Source: an uncultured Acidimicrobiales bacterium (GTDB lineage: Bacteria; Actinomycetota; Acidimicrobiia; Acidimicrobiales; SZUA-35). Taken from it: a DNA stretch of 64,000 bases. The notes beneath the pieces are model-generated. The model had not been told where the DNA came from and ran no database searches. It saw only the letters and a program-made list of their open reading frames with translations. Made by a program: the position numbers and the translations under genes. The stretch covers positions 1 through 64,000 of the forward strand of contig CALIFY010000005.1 in assembly GCA_938021675.1 (NCBI GenBank), written 5' to 3'. The number at the start of each line of letters is the position of its first letter. The stretch's first letter is position 1. Of this stretch, positions 55,901-63,677 are shown one piece after another.

Positions 55901-56289
55901 ACTACGAACGGCACGAACTCCAATAGTTCGGTGGTGGTCAACGCGATCGCCGCGTCGGCGTCGAGGGCGATGGCTTCCAGCCGGGGCAGGGAGCGTTCGG
56001 GGCGACCGGGGTCTGGCGGGTATGCCGGGACTGGCACCATCCCGGCGTAGAGGCAGGCGATGAATGCCTGCACGTAGCCGAGGCCGGGTGGGTGGACGAG
56101 GACAACCCGGTCGCCCGGTCCGCCGACGTCGAGCAGCGCGGCAGCCAGTCGCCGCGCTGCGGTGTCAAGCTCGCCGTAGGTCAGGTGCTGGGGGCCATCG
56201 TCGGTGAGGAAGGTGAACGGTGGCCGTCGATGATTCTCGGCGGCCCGCCGCTCAATCAGTTCGACATACGATGTCTCGGTGACCTTCAT
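49903..56289 (-). CDS. NRPS FAAL-ACP-C-A(luciferase-like monooxygenase insert)-PCP, predicted glycine
   Basis: Loading and first elongation protein of 2128 aa. Residues about 1-585 form a fatty acyl-AMP ligase (TYGELDTAARRLAAALL, YTSGSTSTPKGVMVTH, WLPPYHDMGLIGGILQP), feeding an ACP near 616 (VGLDSLGVIE). C domain with HHIVVDFWS near 805. The A domain carries YTSGSTGRPKGVVVTH near 1290 and is interrupted between motifs A4 and A5 by a luciferase-like FMN monooxygenase (about 1370-1715; LSLMYFAS, VWTPERHFHDFGA, GVAFASGWH) of the MupA/Atu3671 type. The code D-I-L-Q-L-G-M-I-W-K is close to glycine DILQLGLIWK. PCP near 2055. Basic C-terminal tail. The chain probably starts with a fatty acid amide-linked to an oxidised glycine. 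Confidence 0.93.
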   Translation of the reverse strand: MKVTETSYVELIERRAAENHRRPPFTFLTDDGPQHLTYGELDTAARRLAAALLDVGGPGDRVVLVHPPGLGYVQAFIACLYAGMVPVPAYPPDPGRPERSLPRLEAIALDADAAIALTTTELLEFVPFVVDMVPSLQRLVWVASDGDRHGETGLVEAHRPAPDDLAFLQYTSGSTSTPKGVMVTHRNLLTNAAHIEDGFGLTSESSTSIWLPPYHDMGLIGGILQPIYTGFPVVLMSPVDLITDPVRWLRSISDYRITTSGGPNFAFDLCTRKVTDAELADLDLSSWTVAFNGAEPIRYDTLERFAERFEPAGFRFDAFYSCYGLAEVTLFVSGGRPRRRSGADPDGPVSCGRWHPGERVLVVNPETRIPRPDDEEGEIWVSGPSVAQGYWGRSDDESFGVQVDGGTETFVRTGDLGFVSGGELHVTGRQKDLIIINGINHYPQDLELMACRAHPDLQPDAAAAFVVDGTVGGELIVAVELRRTAEPAVAPEAAAAVRAELSATSDVSTSAVIVLGRGTVPKTSSGKIQRHEAKRQYLAGELAGLHIDGRASDGAAKTVESASSSDPVSVGQQVHRAHPDDRSALIRSVIRRAVAANGGPPQDEVDLAKSIFAVGLDSLGVIEAQHQIQRDLGVAVDGHLLRGDRLTDAVEPLLKIVVDQPASDGGAAAEPDLGQPVPLGSGQQALWYIEQMSGGTAPYNVAGAVRLSGPIDRSRLEEAAAELANRHDALHVSAVAEDGQLVHVLAPPSLPVVDMGPTPPESDLLTRQLHDVAAEPFDLTRSPLVRLHVWDEADGGLVLLLVAHHIVVDFWSLVLLVRELAELAGSDAPDLPPAGPSLLDHQRSQQRLMASVDGSDSLRYWERTLAGELPVLDLPTDRPRPSVPTYRGETIEIDIDHRTAAGVRRLAVATGTSPFAVLLTAFHALLARVTGQDEVVVGTPSAGRGEERFASTVGYLINPVAIRARIDPAGSFNDVLTRQAREVNEALRHDDVPFATVVDRLDLRRDPTRSPVFQTLFTLQQVPGRDLEGLVGAAVGRSGLPFTAGAFEGQTIAVDHHPAPFDLTMAIAPWDGQFLATLGYATDLFDRATVEPLAVGYRQLLEAIVEDPDRPVGLLPLGIDGHDTVIRGPELSTSARSSLVHDQIFSQANRTPEATALEAGDRSLSYAEFAQRAMALSRRLQTSGMKPESRVGLCLHRDHDFPVAMLAVLAGGGTYVPIDPGLPTARFDQIIADAGIELIVAHPPTAHRVDGRAARMILIDEPLPVDDVGAGGSAPSRPFVGPQSAAYLLYTSGSTGRPKGVVVTHDNVTSFFAGMDERIGCGEDDTMLALTSTSFDISVLELLWTLARGATVVLADVTGQSSDQRPTPASTAPALSLMYFASTSGDGPADAYRLVLEGATFADEHGFEAVWTPERHFHDFGAPFPNPSVLTAALAARTSRVSLRAGSVVLPLHDTIRVAEEWALVDQLSGGRVGVAFASGWHSQDFVFFPDRYADRRQGLYAAVDEVHHLWRGGSVTRVDGTGQSVDVVVHPSPVQTELPTWVTSGGSVDTFEQAGARGENVLTHLLGQSLAELGTKIDRYRRAREANGHDPDAGTVTLMVHTFLDESTEAARRQVRQPFLAYLRSSAGLMAGLATELGMQLDFDEMRDTDRDALLAASFDRYSRSGALFGTVDTAERTVRDITEIGVDEIACLIDFGVEVDAVLGFLPRLAELRQRLMAPPARSLGAVAELVARHQPTMMQATPSVLRLVLAQLGSADELSGLRRLLVGGETFPADLAAVVGPALRGTALGGTALRGTVHNMYGPTETTIWSTSHEIGDASDQAPPIGRPIAGTTAYVLDQRLQPVAPGMMGELVIGGPGVTRGYDGMPGATATSFVPDPYRGEPGARMYRTGDQVRHRPDGSLSFLGRRDDQVKLRGHRVELGEVEHALRSCNGVASAAARLVTEGEHARLIGYVVPTDPRDPPSESQLAEELRARLPEAVHPDRLLVIEAIPLTPSGKVERSGLEVPERRRPEGSAVEPPGDGLETVIADVWRAVLGASDVGRSDNFFDCGGHSLLMAEVQLRLETELERQIPLIRLLEYPTIQSLAAHLEGENSQRFDATHNRAQRQRAKRRSFHRAPTGRPTS
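50894..50938 (-). repeat. Three tandem 15-bp units inside the adenylation domain
   Basis: In-frame units at 50894, 50909 and 50924 encode Ala-Leu-(Arg/Gly)-Gly-Thr repeats just before the A5 motif. The first and third units are identical and the middle one differs at two or three bases. The repeat lengthens a surface loop without breaking the frame. Confidence 0.75.
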
Positions 56290-56374
56290 GCCACCCCTCC
56301 CGGCGTACAGTCGGCTCGAATCGGGCCCTGAACCAGGTCGTGATTCAGATCGTGGGTCAGGGTTGCCGGCGATG

Positions 56375-58237
56375 TCATCGGCCGTTGCCTTCGGTAGCGA
56401 CGACCGGCAATACGACCCGGCTTGGAAAGTTGGGGCCGTGGTGGACGACGAGCTCCGGTGGCGACGTTGTGATAACCGTTTCGGCGTTGTCGCGGTCGCA
56501 GCCGGCGATGGTCAACCGGACTCGACGCCCAGCCCGAACCACGTTCGATGTCGGCTGGAAATCGAACCATAGTTCCATCGGGTCCCGCTCTATCGCCAGC
56601 AGCGATGCGGCGTCGCTCGGGTGGTGGGGAAGGCCCAACTTGTCGTACGGCGCCGGCCCGGTGGCCCGATGGGACGCCCGCAGATTGCCCTCGGTGATGT
56701 AGTGGGGGCGGCCGATTTCGTCCACCTCTTCCAGGTAGGCGAATACGTCGACGTCGTCGCCCGACGATGAAACCCAAAGGTAGGCAACCGGGTGGCCGGT
56801 TATCTCCAAGTCGGAGGTGAGCCGGTCGCCGGTGAAGGTCAGGCTCCTGATGTCGTTGCGTTCCAAGTCGTAGTGAAACGACGCCCCATAGACGTGAGCC
56901 CATCGGCTCGTCCGGCCACTGCTTGCCGTGTAGTCGACCACCAGACGAGATTCTGATGAGACTCCATTATCGGTCGCCCCATCATCGGAGCGTTCCACCA
57001 GACGGCCGTCGTTACAAGACGCCACCGTCCCGCTCGGTCCCGGCCCGAGAAAGAGGGGTGCCGACGTGGCTGGAGGGGGCCAAGAGGTGGCGTGTCGCCA
57101 TTCGCTGCCGGCCGGGGCGCTCATCGTGAAGTAGCGAACTGGAGGTTCGTCGACGCTCGGATCTTCGTGGCCTTTGAGCCAGCGGTCGTACCACCGGACG
57201 TGTTCTGCCCCGAGATCGAACCCGGCTCTGCCATCGTGGGACCAGCCCCCGACCACCAGCTTGTGCGGCCCGTCCAAGTTAGCGAACCACAACACGACGT
57301 CGCGGGCGAAGCTGTCGTACCAGCCGCCGAGAAGGTAGACGGCGACCCCGGATGCGTTGACTGCGTCGAGCAGACTCGACGGCGAGTGGTCGACCCAAGG
57401 CCGTACTCCTCGCTCGTCGATGCCATCCCGCAACGGGACACGGCTGACGATGTCGAACATCTCGGTGTTGTCCCGATGGGCGGTAAGCGCCGCATCGAGG
57501 GCGACCTGGTCTCCACCGACGGGTGCGACGCCATGGTCGACATCGAGCTTGGCCGTCTCCGCCGACCACCGTCGAGCGAAGTCGTCCCTGAATATGCCGC
57601 CGTTGTAGAGAAAGTCGTAGAGGTCAAACAACGGCATCTGGGGAAAGATGGCTCGCAACGATGGTGGAGCACTTGCGGCACAGACCAGCTGGGTCAGGCC
57701 CCGGTAGGAGTCGCCGAACATCCCGACCGCTCCGGTGCTCCACTCTTGGGCGGCCAGCCATTCGGTAACCGTCCATGAGTCCGATTGTTCGGCCGGACCG
57801 AGTTCGGCGGGACGCGACCCTTCCGATGCCCCGGTACCTCGGGCATCGACCACCGCCACCACGTAGCCGGCTTCGATTACCTGACGCAACCACGGCTGAG
57901 CATCGAGCTTGGTTGTCAGGCGGTTGCCATCCATTTCCGAACGCCGGTATCGCTCGTGACACCACACCACCGGCAGCGTCGTATCGGTCAACCCCGGAGG
58001 GAAGAACAGGTCGACGGCGAGCCCGACGCCATCTTTCATCGGAATAAAGGTGGTCTCCGGCAACAACCGCTGACTGCGCCGAAGAAACCCGACGATCTCT
58101 TCCCGACGCTCGGCGATCGCTGTTCGGATGTCTGCGGTCATGGCCCCGGACGGAGCGTCGAATCGGAGCGAGCCGCCGGTATACGACAGCTCAATACCCC
58201 GTTGACGGAGTTCGAGGAGGTAGTCGGCGATGCTCAC
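56375..58237 (-). CDS. CocE/NonD-family hydrolase with N-terminal TubC-type docking domain
   Basis: A 620-residue serine hydrolase. Residues about 2-50 (SIADYLLELRQRGIELSYTG, then AIAERREEIVGFLR) match the TubC_N docking fold used by NRPS/PKS subunits to bind a partner's C-terminal peptide. The rest is CocE/NonD: PMKDGVGLAVDLFFP, VDARGTGASEG, the elbow GMFGDSYRGLTQ (Ser), GGWSHDGRAG (His) and a C-terminal jelly-roll. CocE enzymes cut esters or peptides. A docking domain implies it acts on a carrier-bound or nascent product, for release or trimming. GTG start (58237) overlaps the stop of the upstream NRPS by 4 nt (GTGA), giving a start at the docking domain. Confidence 0.85.
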   Translation of the reverse strand: MSIADYLLELRQRGIELSYTGGSLRFDAPSGAMTADIRTAIAERREEIVGFLRRSQRLLPETTFIPMKDGVGLAVDLFFPPGLTDTTLPVVWCHERYRRSEMDGNRLTTKLDAQPWLRQVIEAGYVVAVVDARGTGASEGSRPAELGPAEQSDSWTVTEWLAAQEWSTGAVGMFGDSYRGLTQLVCAASAPPSLRAIFPQMPLFDLYDFLYNGGIFRDDFARRWSAETAKLDVDHGVAPVGGDQVALDAALTAHRDNTEMFDIVSRVPLRDGIDERGVRPWVDHSPSSLLDAVNASGVAVYLLGGWYDSFARDVVLWFANLDGPHKLVVGGWSHDGRAGFDLGAEHVRWYDRWLKGHEDPSVDEPPVRYFTMSAPAGSEWRHATSWPPPATSAPLFLGPGPSGTVASCNDGRLVERSDDGATDNGVSSESRLVVDYTASSGRTSRWAHVYGASFHYDLERNDIRSLTFTGDRLTSDLEITGHPVAYLWVSSSGDDVDVFAYLEEVDEIGRPHYITEGNLRASHRATGPAPYDKLGLPHHPSDAASLLAIERDPMELWFDFQPTSNVVRAGRRVRLTIAGCDRDNAETVITTSPPELVVHHGPNFPSRVVLPVVATEGNGR

Positions 58238-61200
58238 AGTTCCCCGACCTCGCGTTCGCCGTCGTCGGCGCCCACATTGGTTGGCGAACCGGATTGCCAA
58301 CGCAACAGCTCCAGCTCGTTTGCCAGACTGGCGATGGTCGGGTACGCCAACACCGTCGTCGGCCGAACGTCGAGATCGAGCTCACGACCGATGACTCCAG
58401 CCAGATGTACCGCGTCGAGCGAGCTTCCACCAAGAACGAAGAGGTCGGTGTGAATATCGACCCGGTCGAGACCGAGGGTCGAACCCCAATGCCGAGCCAA
58501 TAGTTGCTCGGCCGACGACCTCGCCTCTTCGACCTCCGACGCCAGTTCGACCGCTTCCAACTGCAGGAGTGCGTTGGAATCGACCTTGCCACTCGGCGTA
58601 AGGGGAAAACGATCGACGACCAGCAGCCGGGCCGGCACCATATAGCGGGGAAGTTTCGAGGCCAGCGCAGACCGGATGGCTGTCCCGGTCGGCGGTTTCT
58701 CCCCACTGACCATGACGTTGCCAACCAGTCGGTCCCGGGTGTGATGCTGGTCGAGGAGGACGACAGCATCGTCGACCTCGGGAATGGAACGCAGCACGGC
58801 CTCGATCTCGCCAAGCTCGATCCGCATGCCCCCGAGTTTCACCTGGCGATCGCCTCGTCCGAGGTAGCGGATGGTCCCGTCTTCGAGCCATCGCACAAGG
58901 TCGCCGGTGCGGTATGCACGACCGGTGGGTTCCCCGCCCCCCGGCACGAACTGCTCGGCCGTCGCGCTCGGTCGGCCGAGGTAGCCGCGGCTAACGCAGC
59001 TTCCGTCGATGACCAGCTCGCCGACAGCCCCGATGGCTTGCAGGTGACCGGCGCTGTCCAAGACCCGGCATCGAGCGTCGGCCACCGGTTTGCCGATCGA
59101 TACCACACCGCAAGGAGAATCCAGTTCCAATCGCCGGTGATCGACCCGGCTGGCGGTCTGCACCACCGTGCACTCCGTCGGACCGTACACATTCCAGATG
59201 ACGCATTCATCGCCGGCCAGTTCGACGCAACGGCGTGCCAGGTCGGTCGACAGAGCCTCGCCGCCGATAACCAAGAGCTGGAGACCGGAAAGCGATCTCT
59301 CGGGGGCGGTCAATAGCTGGACATGAGACGGCGTCAGACACATGCGGGTCGGCTGGTTCTCGTCGATGAGGTCGACCATGGCCTCCGGGTCGAGGACGAT
59401 CTCGTTGGGGACCGGCACGACCGTGGCTCCCTGCATCAACGGCACGAAGAGGTCGATCAGCGAGACGTCGAACGATGGCGCCACGGTCTGAAGCCAGATG
59501 TCGCCGACGTCCATCGGCATCTCGGCCCTCGCCCACTCCAGCAAGGGGACGATGTTCCGGTGCTCCACTTGAACACCTTTGGGTGTCCCGGTCGATCCCG
59601 AGGTATAGATGACGTAAGCCAAATCGCGGGGTGACAGCGCCGGCCTCGGCCCGGTCGTCTTCGGAGGCTCACCGTTTGGATCTGCGATGGCGATCCGCCG
59701 CACCCATGTGGGGAGCCGGTCTTCGCCAAACCGGGAACGGGTCACGACCGCCGACACGCCACCGTCGGCCAGGATCTGATCGAGCCGAGCCGCCGGGGAA
59801 GCCGGATCGAGAGGGAGGTATGCGGCCCCGGACTGCATGATCCCGAGCACGGCCACCACCAAGGCCCAGCCGCGTTCCTCGTGGACCGCCACCAGGTCGC
59901 CTCGCCCGATGCCATCGTGAGCGAGCTGCTCGGCCACCGCCGAGGCCTGCTGGACAAGGTTCGCGTAGGTCAACGTCGTCTCTTCGTGGCGCACGGCCAC
60001 GGCATCCGGATGAAGCTTGGCCTGCGTTTCGACGAGGCCGTGGAGGGTCGTATCGGTAGGGGCGCCGATCGACGACGTCGGAGCCGACCATGATTCGAGC
60101 AGCGCCACCTCGTCATCGGACAAGATCGTCGGTTCCGATAGGCGAGCCGTCGGGTCGTTGGCCAGGTGTCGGGCCATCGACACGATGTGGCCCAGGAGCC
60201 GTTCGGCGGCATCGACGGTGAACAGATCGGTACTAAATTCGAGCTCGAGCTTCACCTCGCCTCCCGATTCCGAGCCCAGCAGCGTCAGGTCGTAACGGCT
60301 CACCCCGGCTTCCAGGTCCAACGGCGTAGCCGTCAACCCCGTGACCTGCGCCTTCGCCGGAATTTCCCGGTAGGCGAACATCACGTTGAACATCCCTCGC
60401 CCGGTCCGCCGTTCGCCCAAGACGGCCTCGCCGACCATGGCAAAGGGGGCCGACTGGTGGGCCAACGCCCCGAGCGACGTGGCCCGAACCCGTTGCAGGA
60501 GCTCGTCCAAACGGGGATCTCCGCTGAGGTCGAACCGGAGGGCCAAGGTATTGACGAGGAAGCCAATCACCCGGTTCAACTCGGACCGCTGCCGATTGGC
60601 GGCAACCGATCCGATCACCATGTCCTGCTGCCCGCTGTGGCGGTGCAGGGCGCCCAGCAGCGAGGCCATCAGGGCCATATATAAGGTGCAGCCTTGGCTG
60701 TTGCTGTAGTCCCGAAGTTGAGCTACCAAGTCCGCCGGCAACCGAACGGCGACCGTGGTCCCGCGCCCGCTCCGCTGAGCGCCGGGGAGGACATCGGTCG
60801 GGAGCTCGACATAGGTCGGCGCTTCGACCAACTCGGACCGCCAATAGTCGAGTTCGGTCTCCAACACCTCGGGGGTTACCTGTTCGTGCTGCCAGGTCGT
60901 GAAATCGGCATACTGCACCGGCACCGGCGGCAACTCGGGGACCCGACCCTGCTGGTAGCCGGTGTAGGCCTCGAGCAACTCGTCCATCAGTACGTCAAGC
61001 GATCGCCCATCGGTAATCAGATGGTGGAGGTTGAGTACGACCACGTGAGAGTTCGAGTCCATCTGAAGCACATCGAGGCAAAAGAGCGGACCAGCAGCCA
61101 CGTCGAACTGCTGGCGGGCCGCGTCGAGTACATGATCGAGGGCAGCGGTTTCGCGCTGTTGGGGTGGAAACTGCTCTAAGTCGATAACCCTAAACGGCAC

Positions 61201-63420
61201 ATCGATCCGCTGATGTACCACCTGGACGAGCAAACGCTCCTGCTGTTCAAAGGTGGTCCGAAGGCCTTCGTGCCGCTCGACCAGCAGATCTGTGGCCTGA
61301 CGGAGGGCATCGACGTCGAGCGGGCCGTCGATCTCCATGGCCCCGGCCACGTTGTAGGCCCCGGTTACATCCTGCAGCGTGTCGGCCAACCAGAGTTGGG
61401 TCTGAGCCAGCGACGCCGGGACTTGGAATGTCTCTCCGTTCTTTCGGAGGTTGTCGGCGTGACTGGCGATGTCGGAACCCGAGCCGGGCTGTTCGGCGGT
61501 GTCGTCGAGGTAGCGGGCCAGCTCGTCAATGGTCAGATAGTCGTAGAGAACGGCGGTGTCCAAGTTGACCCCGGTCGACTCATGGATCAGCTCAGCCACT
61601 CTGGTCAGCCCGAACGAGGTGCCGCCGAGATTAAAGAATCCGGCGTCAAGCGGAGGTTCGTCCACTTCAAGCACCTCGGCCCAGGCTTTGGCCACGAGGG
61701 TCTCCATCGGAGTCCGTGACTGGGCATGTGGTTCGAATGCGCCAGCCGGGAACCATTGGGTGAGGGCCGCTTCTTTCATCCGGTGGGCGGCCAAGAGTTG
61801 TGATCGGTCGACCTTGCCGTTGGCCGTCATAGGGAACGAGGCCATGTCGTAACACGCCGACGGCATGGCATAGGTTGGGAGCCGGGTTCGTAGCCCATCC
61901 TCCCAGCCAGCGTGGACATCGGGGCCTTGGGAGCAAACGGTGAATGCAACGATGGCGTTCTCGGTCTCCGGGTCGACCACGACGGCGGCGTCTTGAACTC
62001 CCGGCAGTTGCAAAAGCGCCGAGCGGATTTCACCAAGCTCCATCCGGTGACCCCGAACCTTGACTTGGTCATCGGCTCTGCCGAGGAACTCAAGCAGCCC
62101 ATCAGCGCTCCAGCGAGCCAGGTCGCCGGTGGCGTACATCCGACTACCGCCAATAGGGCTAAACGGGTCGGGGACAAATTGGCTAGCGGTCGCTGCCGGG
62201 TTGTCGAGATACCCACGGGCTAGGCAGTCGCCGGCAATATACAGGTCGCCGGCCCGACCGACGGGAACAGGGTCGAGCCGGTTGTCGAGCACGTGGTAGC
62301 GAACGTTCTGCATCGGTATTCCGTACGGAACGCTCGACCAACCATCGAGTAACGCGTCGACTCGGTGGTGGTTCGACCAGACCGTCGCCTCGGTGGCACC
62401 GCCAAGGGCGACGAGTCCGGCACCCGGGTACTGAGCCCACAGGTCTTCCACGGTGGCCAGCGGTACCCAGTCTCCACTGAGGAACACCAGCCGCAGGGAG
62501 GCGGACCCGGCGTCGGGCGACGGGGTGCCGAGAACTGCGGCCAGTGCTTGGGGCGCTGAATCCCAGAATGTGATCGGCTCTTGATCGATGACAGCCCGGA
62601 CTCGTTCAGGGAGCCGAAGCACCTCGTCGGGCAACATTCGGATCGATGCGCCCGCGGCAAGAATCCCGAACATGTCGTAGACCGACAAGTCGAAGGCGAA
62701 CGATGTGACGAAGAGCAGCCGATCGCTCTCGACGACGGCGTGTTCGCGGTTGACCCAGTCGATCAGATTCACCACCGACCGATGTTCGACCGCTACGCCT
62801 TTTGGTCGACCGGTGGAGCCGGAGGTGAAGATGACGTAGGCCAGGTCTGATGGCGTGACCGATACAGGGAGCGGCGTTGACTGCCGTTGGTCAAGCTCGG
62901 CCCGACCGATCAGGGTGAGAGCCGGTCCGGCTCCGTCGGGTGACGGAGCCCGTAACGGAGCCGCTGGTAGGTCTGGCACCATCAACACCGTGAGGCTGGT
63001 CGATCGATCAGCCAGGCTGAGGGCTCGACCGAGACGGTCTCGGCTAACCACGAGCACCTCGATGGCAAGCTCATCGATGAGCGACGCGATCCGGCTGTCA
63101 GGCCACCGGTGATCGAATGGCACATAGGCGGCACCGGACTTCATGATGCCGAGCAGGCTGGGCACCGCCTCGACGACGTGGTCGCTGAGTAACCCGACGA
63201 AACCGCCGGGCCCAACTCCGCTCTCGGCCAATGTTCGGGCTACCCGGTTGCTGAGATCAGCGACGTCGCGGTGCGACATCGTGTTGTCGTTTCCCACCAC
63301 CGCAGGGGCATCGCCGCGCCGGTCGGCAGCTCGATCGACCAAGTCGGTGATGAGCACGTCATCGCGATAGGGACGGTCGGTCTTGTTGACCTCGTCTGGG
63401 GTCAGGTCGGTCGTCGTCAT
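58234..63420 (-). CDS. NRPS A-PCP-C-A-PCP (two modules, no N-terminal condensation domain)
   Basis: Dimodular NRPS of 1728 aa. A1 (FTSGSTGRPKGVAVEH near 200; GGATEATVWS; VKVRGHRMELGEI), PCP1 (LGGTSFGLTRV near 600), C (HHLITDGRS near 800), A2 (YTSGSTGTPKGVQVEH near 1277; YGPTECTV), PCP2 (LGGSSLDAVH near 1665). The A1 code reads D-L-Y-D-F-S-L-V-W-K and belongs to the cysteine-like group (DLYNLSLIWK) but with Asp at position 278, so the substrate is uncertain. The A2 code D-V-I-C-V-G-V-V-V-K matches nothing I know. Beginning with A, it is an initiating protein. Its acidic C-terminus (GADDGEREVGEL) may be the peptide bound by the docking domain of the next protein. Confidence 0.92.
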   Translation of the reverse strand: MTTTDLTPDEVNKTDRPYRDDVLITDLVDRAADRRGDAPAVVGNDNTMSHRDVADLSNRVARTLAESGVGPGGFVGLLSDHVVEAVPSLLGIMKSGAAYVPFDHRWPDSRIASLIDELAIEVLVVSRDRLGRALSLADRSTSLTVLMVPDLPAAPLRAPSPDGAGPALTLIGRAELDQRQSTPLPVSVTPSDLAYVIFTSGSTGRPKGVAVEHRSVVNLIDWVNREHAVVESDRLLFVTSFAFDLSVYDMFGILAAGASIRMLPDEVLRLPERVRAVIDQEPITFWDSAPQALAAVLGTPSPDAGSASLRLVFLSGDWVPLATVEDLWAQYPGAGLVALGGATEATVWSNHHRVDALLDGWSSVPYGIPMQNVRYHVLDNRLDPVPVGRAGDLYIAGDCLARGYLDNPAATASQFVPDPFSPIGGSRMYATGDLARWSADGLLEFLGRADDQVKVRGHRMELGEIRSALLQLPGVQDAAVVVDPETENAIVAFTVCSQGPDVHAGWEDGLRTRLPTYAMPSACYDMASFPMTANGKVDRSQLLAAHRMKEAALTQWFPAGAFEPHAQSRTPMETLVAKAWAEVLEVDEPPLDAGFFNLGGTSFGLTRVAELIHESTGVNLDTAVLYDYLTIDELARYLDDTAEQPGSGSDIASHADNLRKNGETFQVPASLAQTQLWLADTLQDVTGAYNVAGAMEIDGPLDVDALRQATDLLVERHEGLRTTFEQQERLLVQVVHQRIDVPFRVIDLEQFPPQQRETAALDHVLDAARQQFDVAAGPLFCLDVLQMDSNSHVVVLNLHHLITDGRSLDVLMDELLEAYTGYQQGRVPELPPVPVQYADFTTWQHEQVTPEVLETELDYWRSELVEAPTYVELPTDVLPGAQRSGRGTTVAVRLPADLVAQLRDYSNSQGCTLYMALMASLLGALHRHSGQQDMVIGSVAANRQRSELNRVIGFLVNTLALRFDLSGDPRLDELLQRVRATSLGALAHQSAPFAMVGEAVLGERRTGRGMFNVMFAYREIPAKAQVTGLTATPLDLEAGVSRYDLTLLGSESGGEVKLELEFSTDLFTVDAAERLLGHIVSMARHLANDPTARLSEPTILSDDEVALLESWSAPTSSIGAPTDTTLHGLVETQAKLHPDAVAVRHEETTLTYANLVQQASAVAEQLAHDGIGRGDLVAVHEERGWALVVAVLGIMQSGAAYLPLDPASPAARLDQILADGGVSAVVTRSRFGEDRLPTWVRRIAIADPNGEPPKTTGPRPALSPRDLAYVIYTSGSTGTPKGVQVEHRNIVPLLEWARAEMPMDVGDIWLQTVAPSFDVSLIDLFVPLMQGATVVPVPNEIVLDPEAMVDLIDENQPTRMCLTPSHVQLLTAPERSLSGLQLLVIGGEALSTDLARRCVELAGDECVIWNVYGPTECTVVQTASRVDHRRLELDSPCGVVSIGKPVADARCRVLDSAGHLQAIGAVGELVIDGSCVSRGYLGRPSATAEQFVPGGGEPTGRAYRTGDLVRWLEDGTIRYLGRGDRQVKLGGMRIELGEIEAVLRSIPEVDDAVVLLDQHHTRDRLVGNVMVSGEKPPTGTAIRSALASKLPRYMVPARLLVVDRFPLTPSGKVDSNALLQLEAVELASEVEEARSSAEQLLARHWGSTLGLDRVDIHTDLFVLGGSSLDAVHLAGVIGRELDLDVRPTTVLAYPTIASLANELELLRWQSGSPTNVGADDGEREVGEL

Positions 63421-63677
63421 TGGGCGCTTGGGCGGGCGGCCAGCTTGGATTCGACGAGGGCCCCGATCGCTTCGACCGTTCGAAAATTGTCGAACTCGAG
63501 ATCCTCGTTTTCCATCTGCACCCCGAACTCCGACTCTACGAAGAGCACCAGCTGCATCATGAACAAGGAGTTCACGAAGCCGAGAGCAAAGATGTCCTCA
63601 TCCGGTCGCAACTCGTGTCCGTTCAGGTTCGGGGCGATGTAGCCCACCACCCGTTCTTGTACCGATGGCTCAGCCAT
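63417..63677 (-). CDS. Free-standing acyl carrier protein, FkbJ-like
   Basis: Carrier protein of 86 aa. The phosphopantetheine site is in [19 protein letters not shown] (Ser in GFVNSL). The GFVNSL sequence plus the acidic [22 protein letters not shown] is typical of ACPs that carry glyceryl/seryl-derived methoxymalonyl, hydroxymalonyl or aminomalonyl units (FkbJ, AsmE, ZmaH types). The ATG at 63677 (MAEPSV) overlaps the end of the dehydrogenase gene by 8 nt, and its stop overlaps the NRPS start by 4 nt. Likely cognate partner of the amino acid:[carrier protein] ligase at 25405 and the dehydrogenases, by inference. Confidence 0.88.
   Translation of the reverse strand: MAEPSVQERVVGYIAPNLNGHELRPDEDIFALGFVNSLFMMQLVLFVESEFGVQMENEDLEFDNFRTVEAIGALVESKLAARPSAQ

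Noticed and set aside
58238-58300. Upstream start of the CocE-like hydrolase at 58300
   Set aside because: The extra 21 residues are Arg-rich and overlap the NRPS C-terminus; the GTG at 58237 gives a 4-nt overlap and begins exactly at the docking domain.
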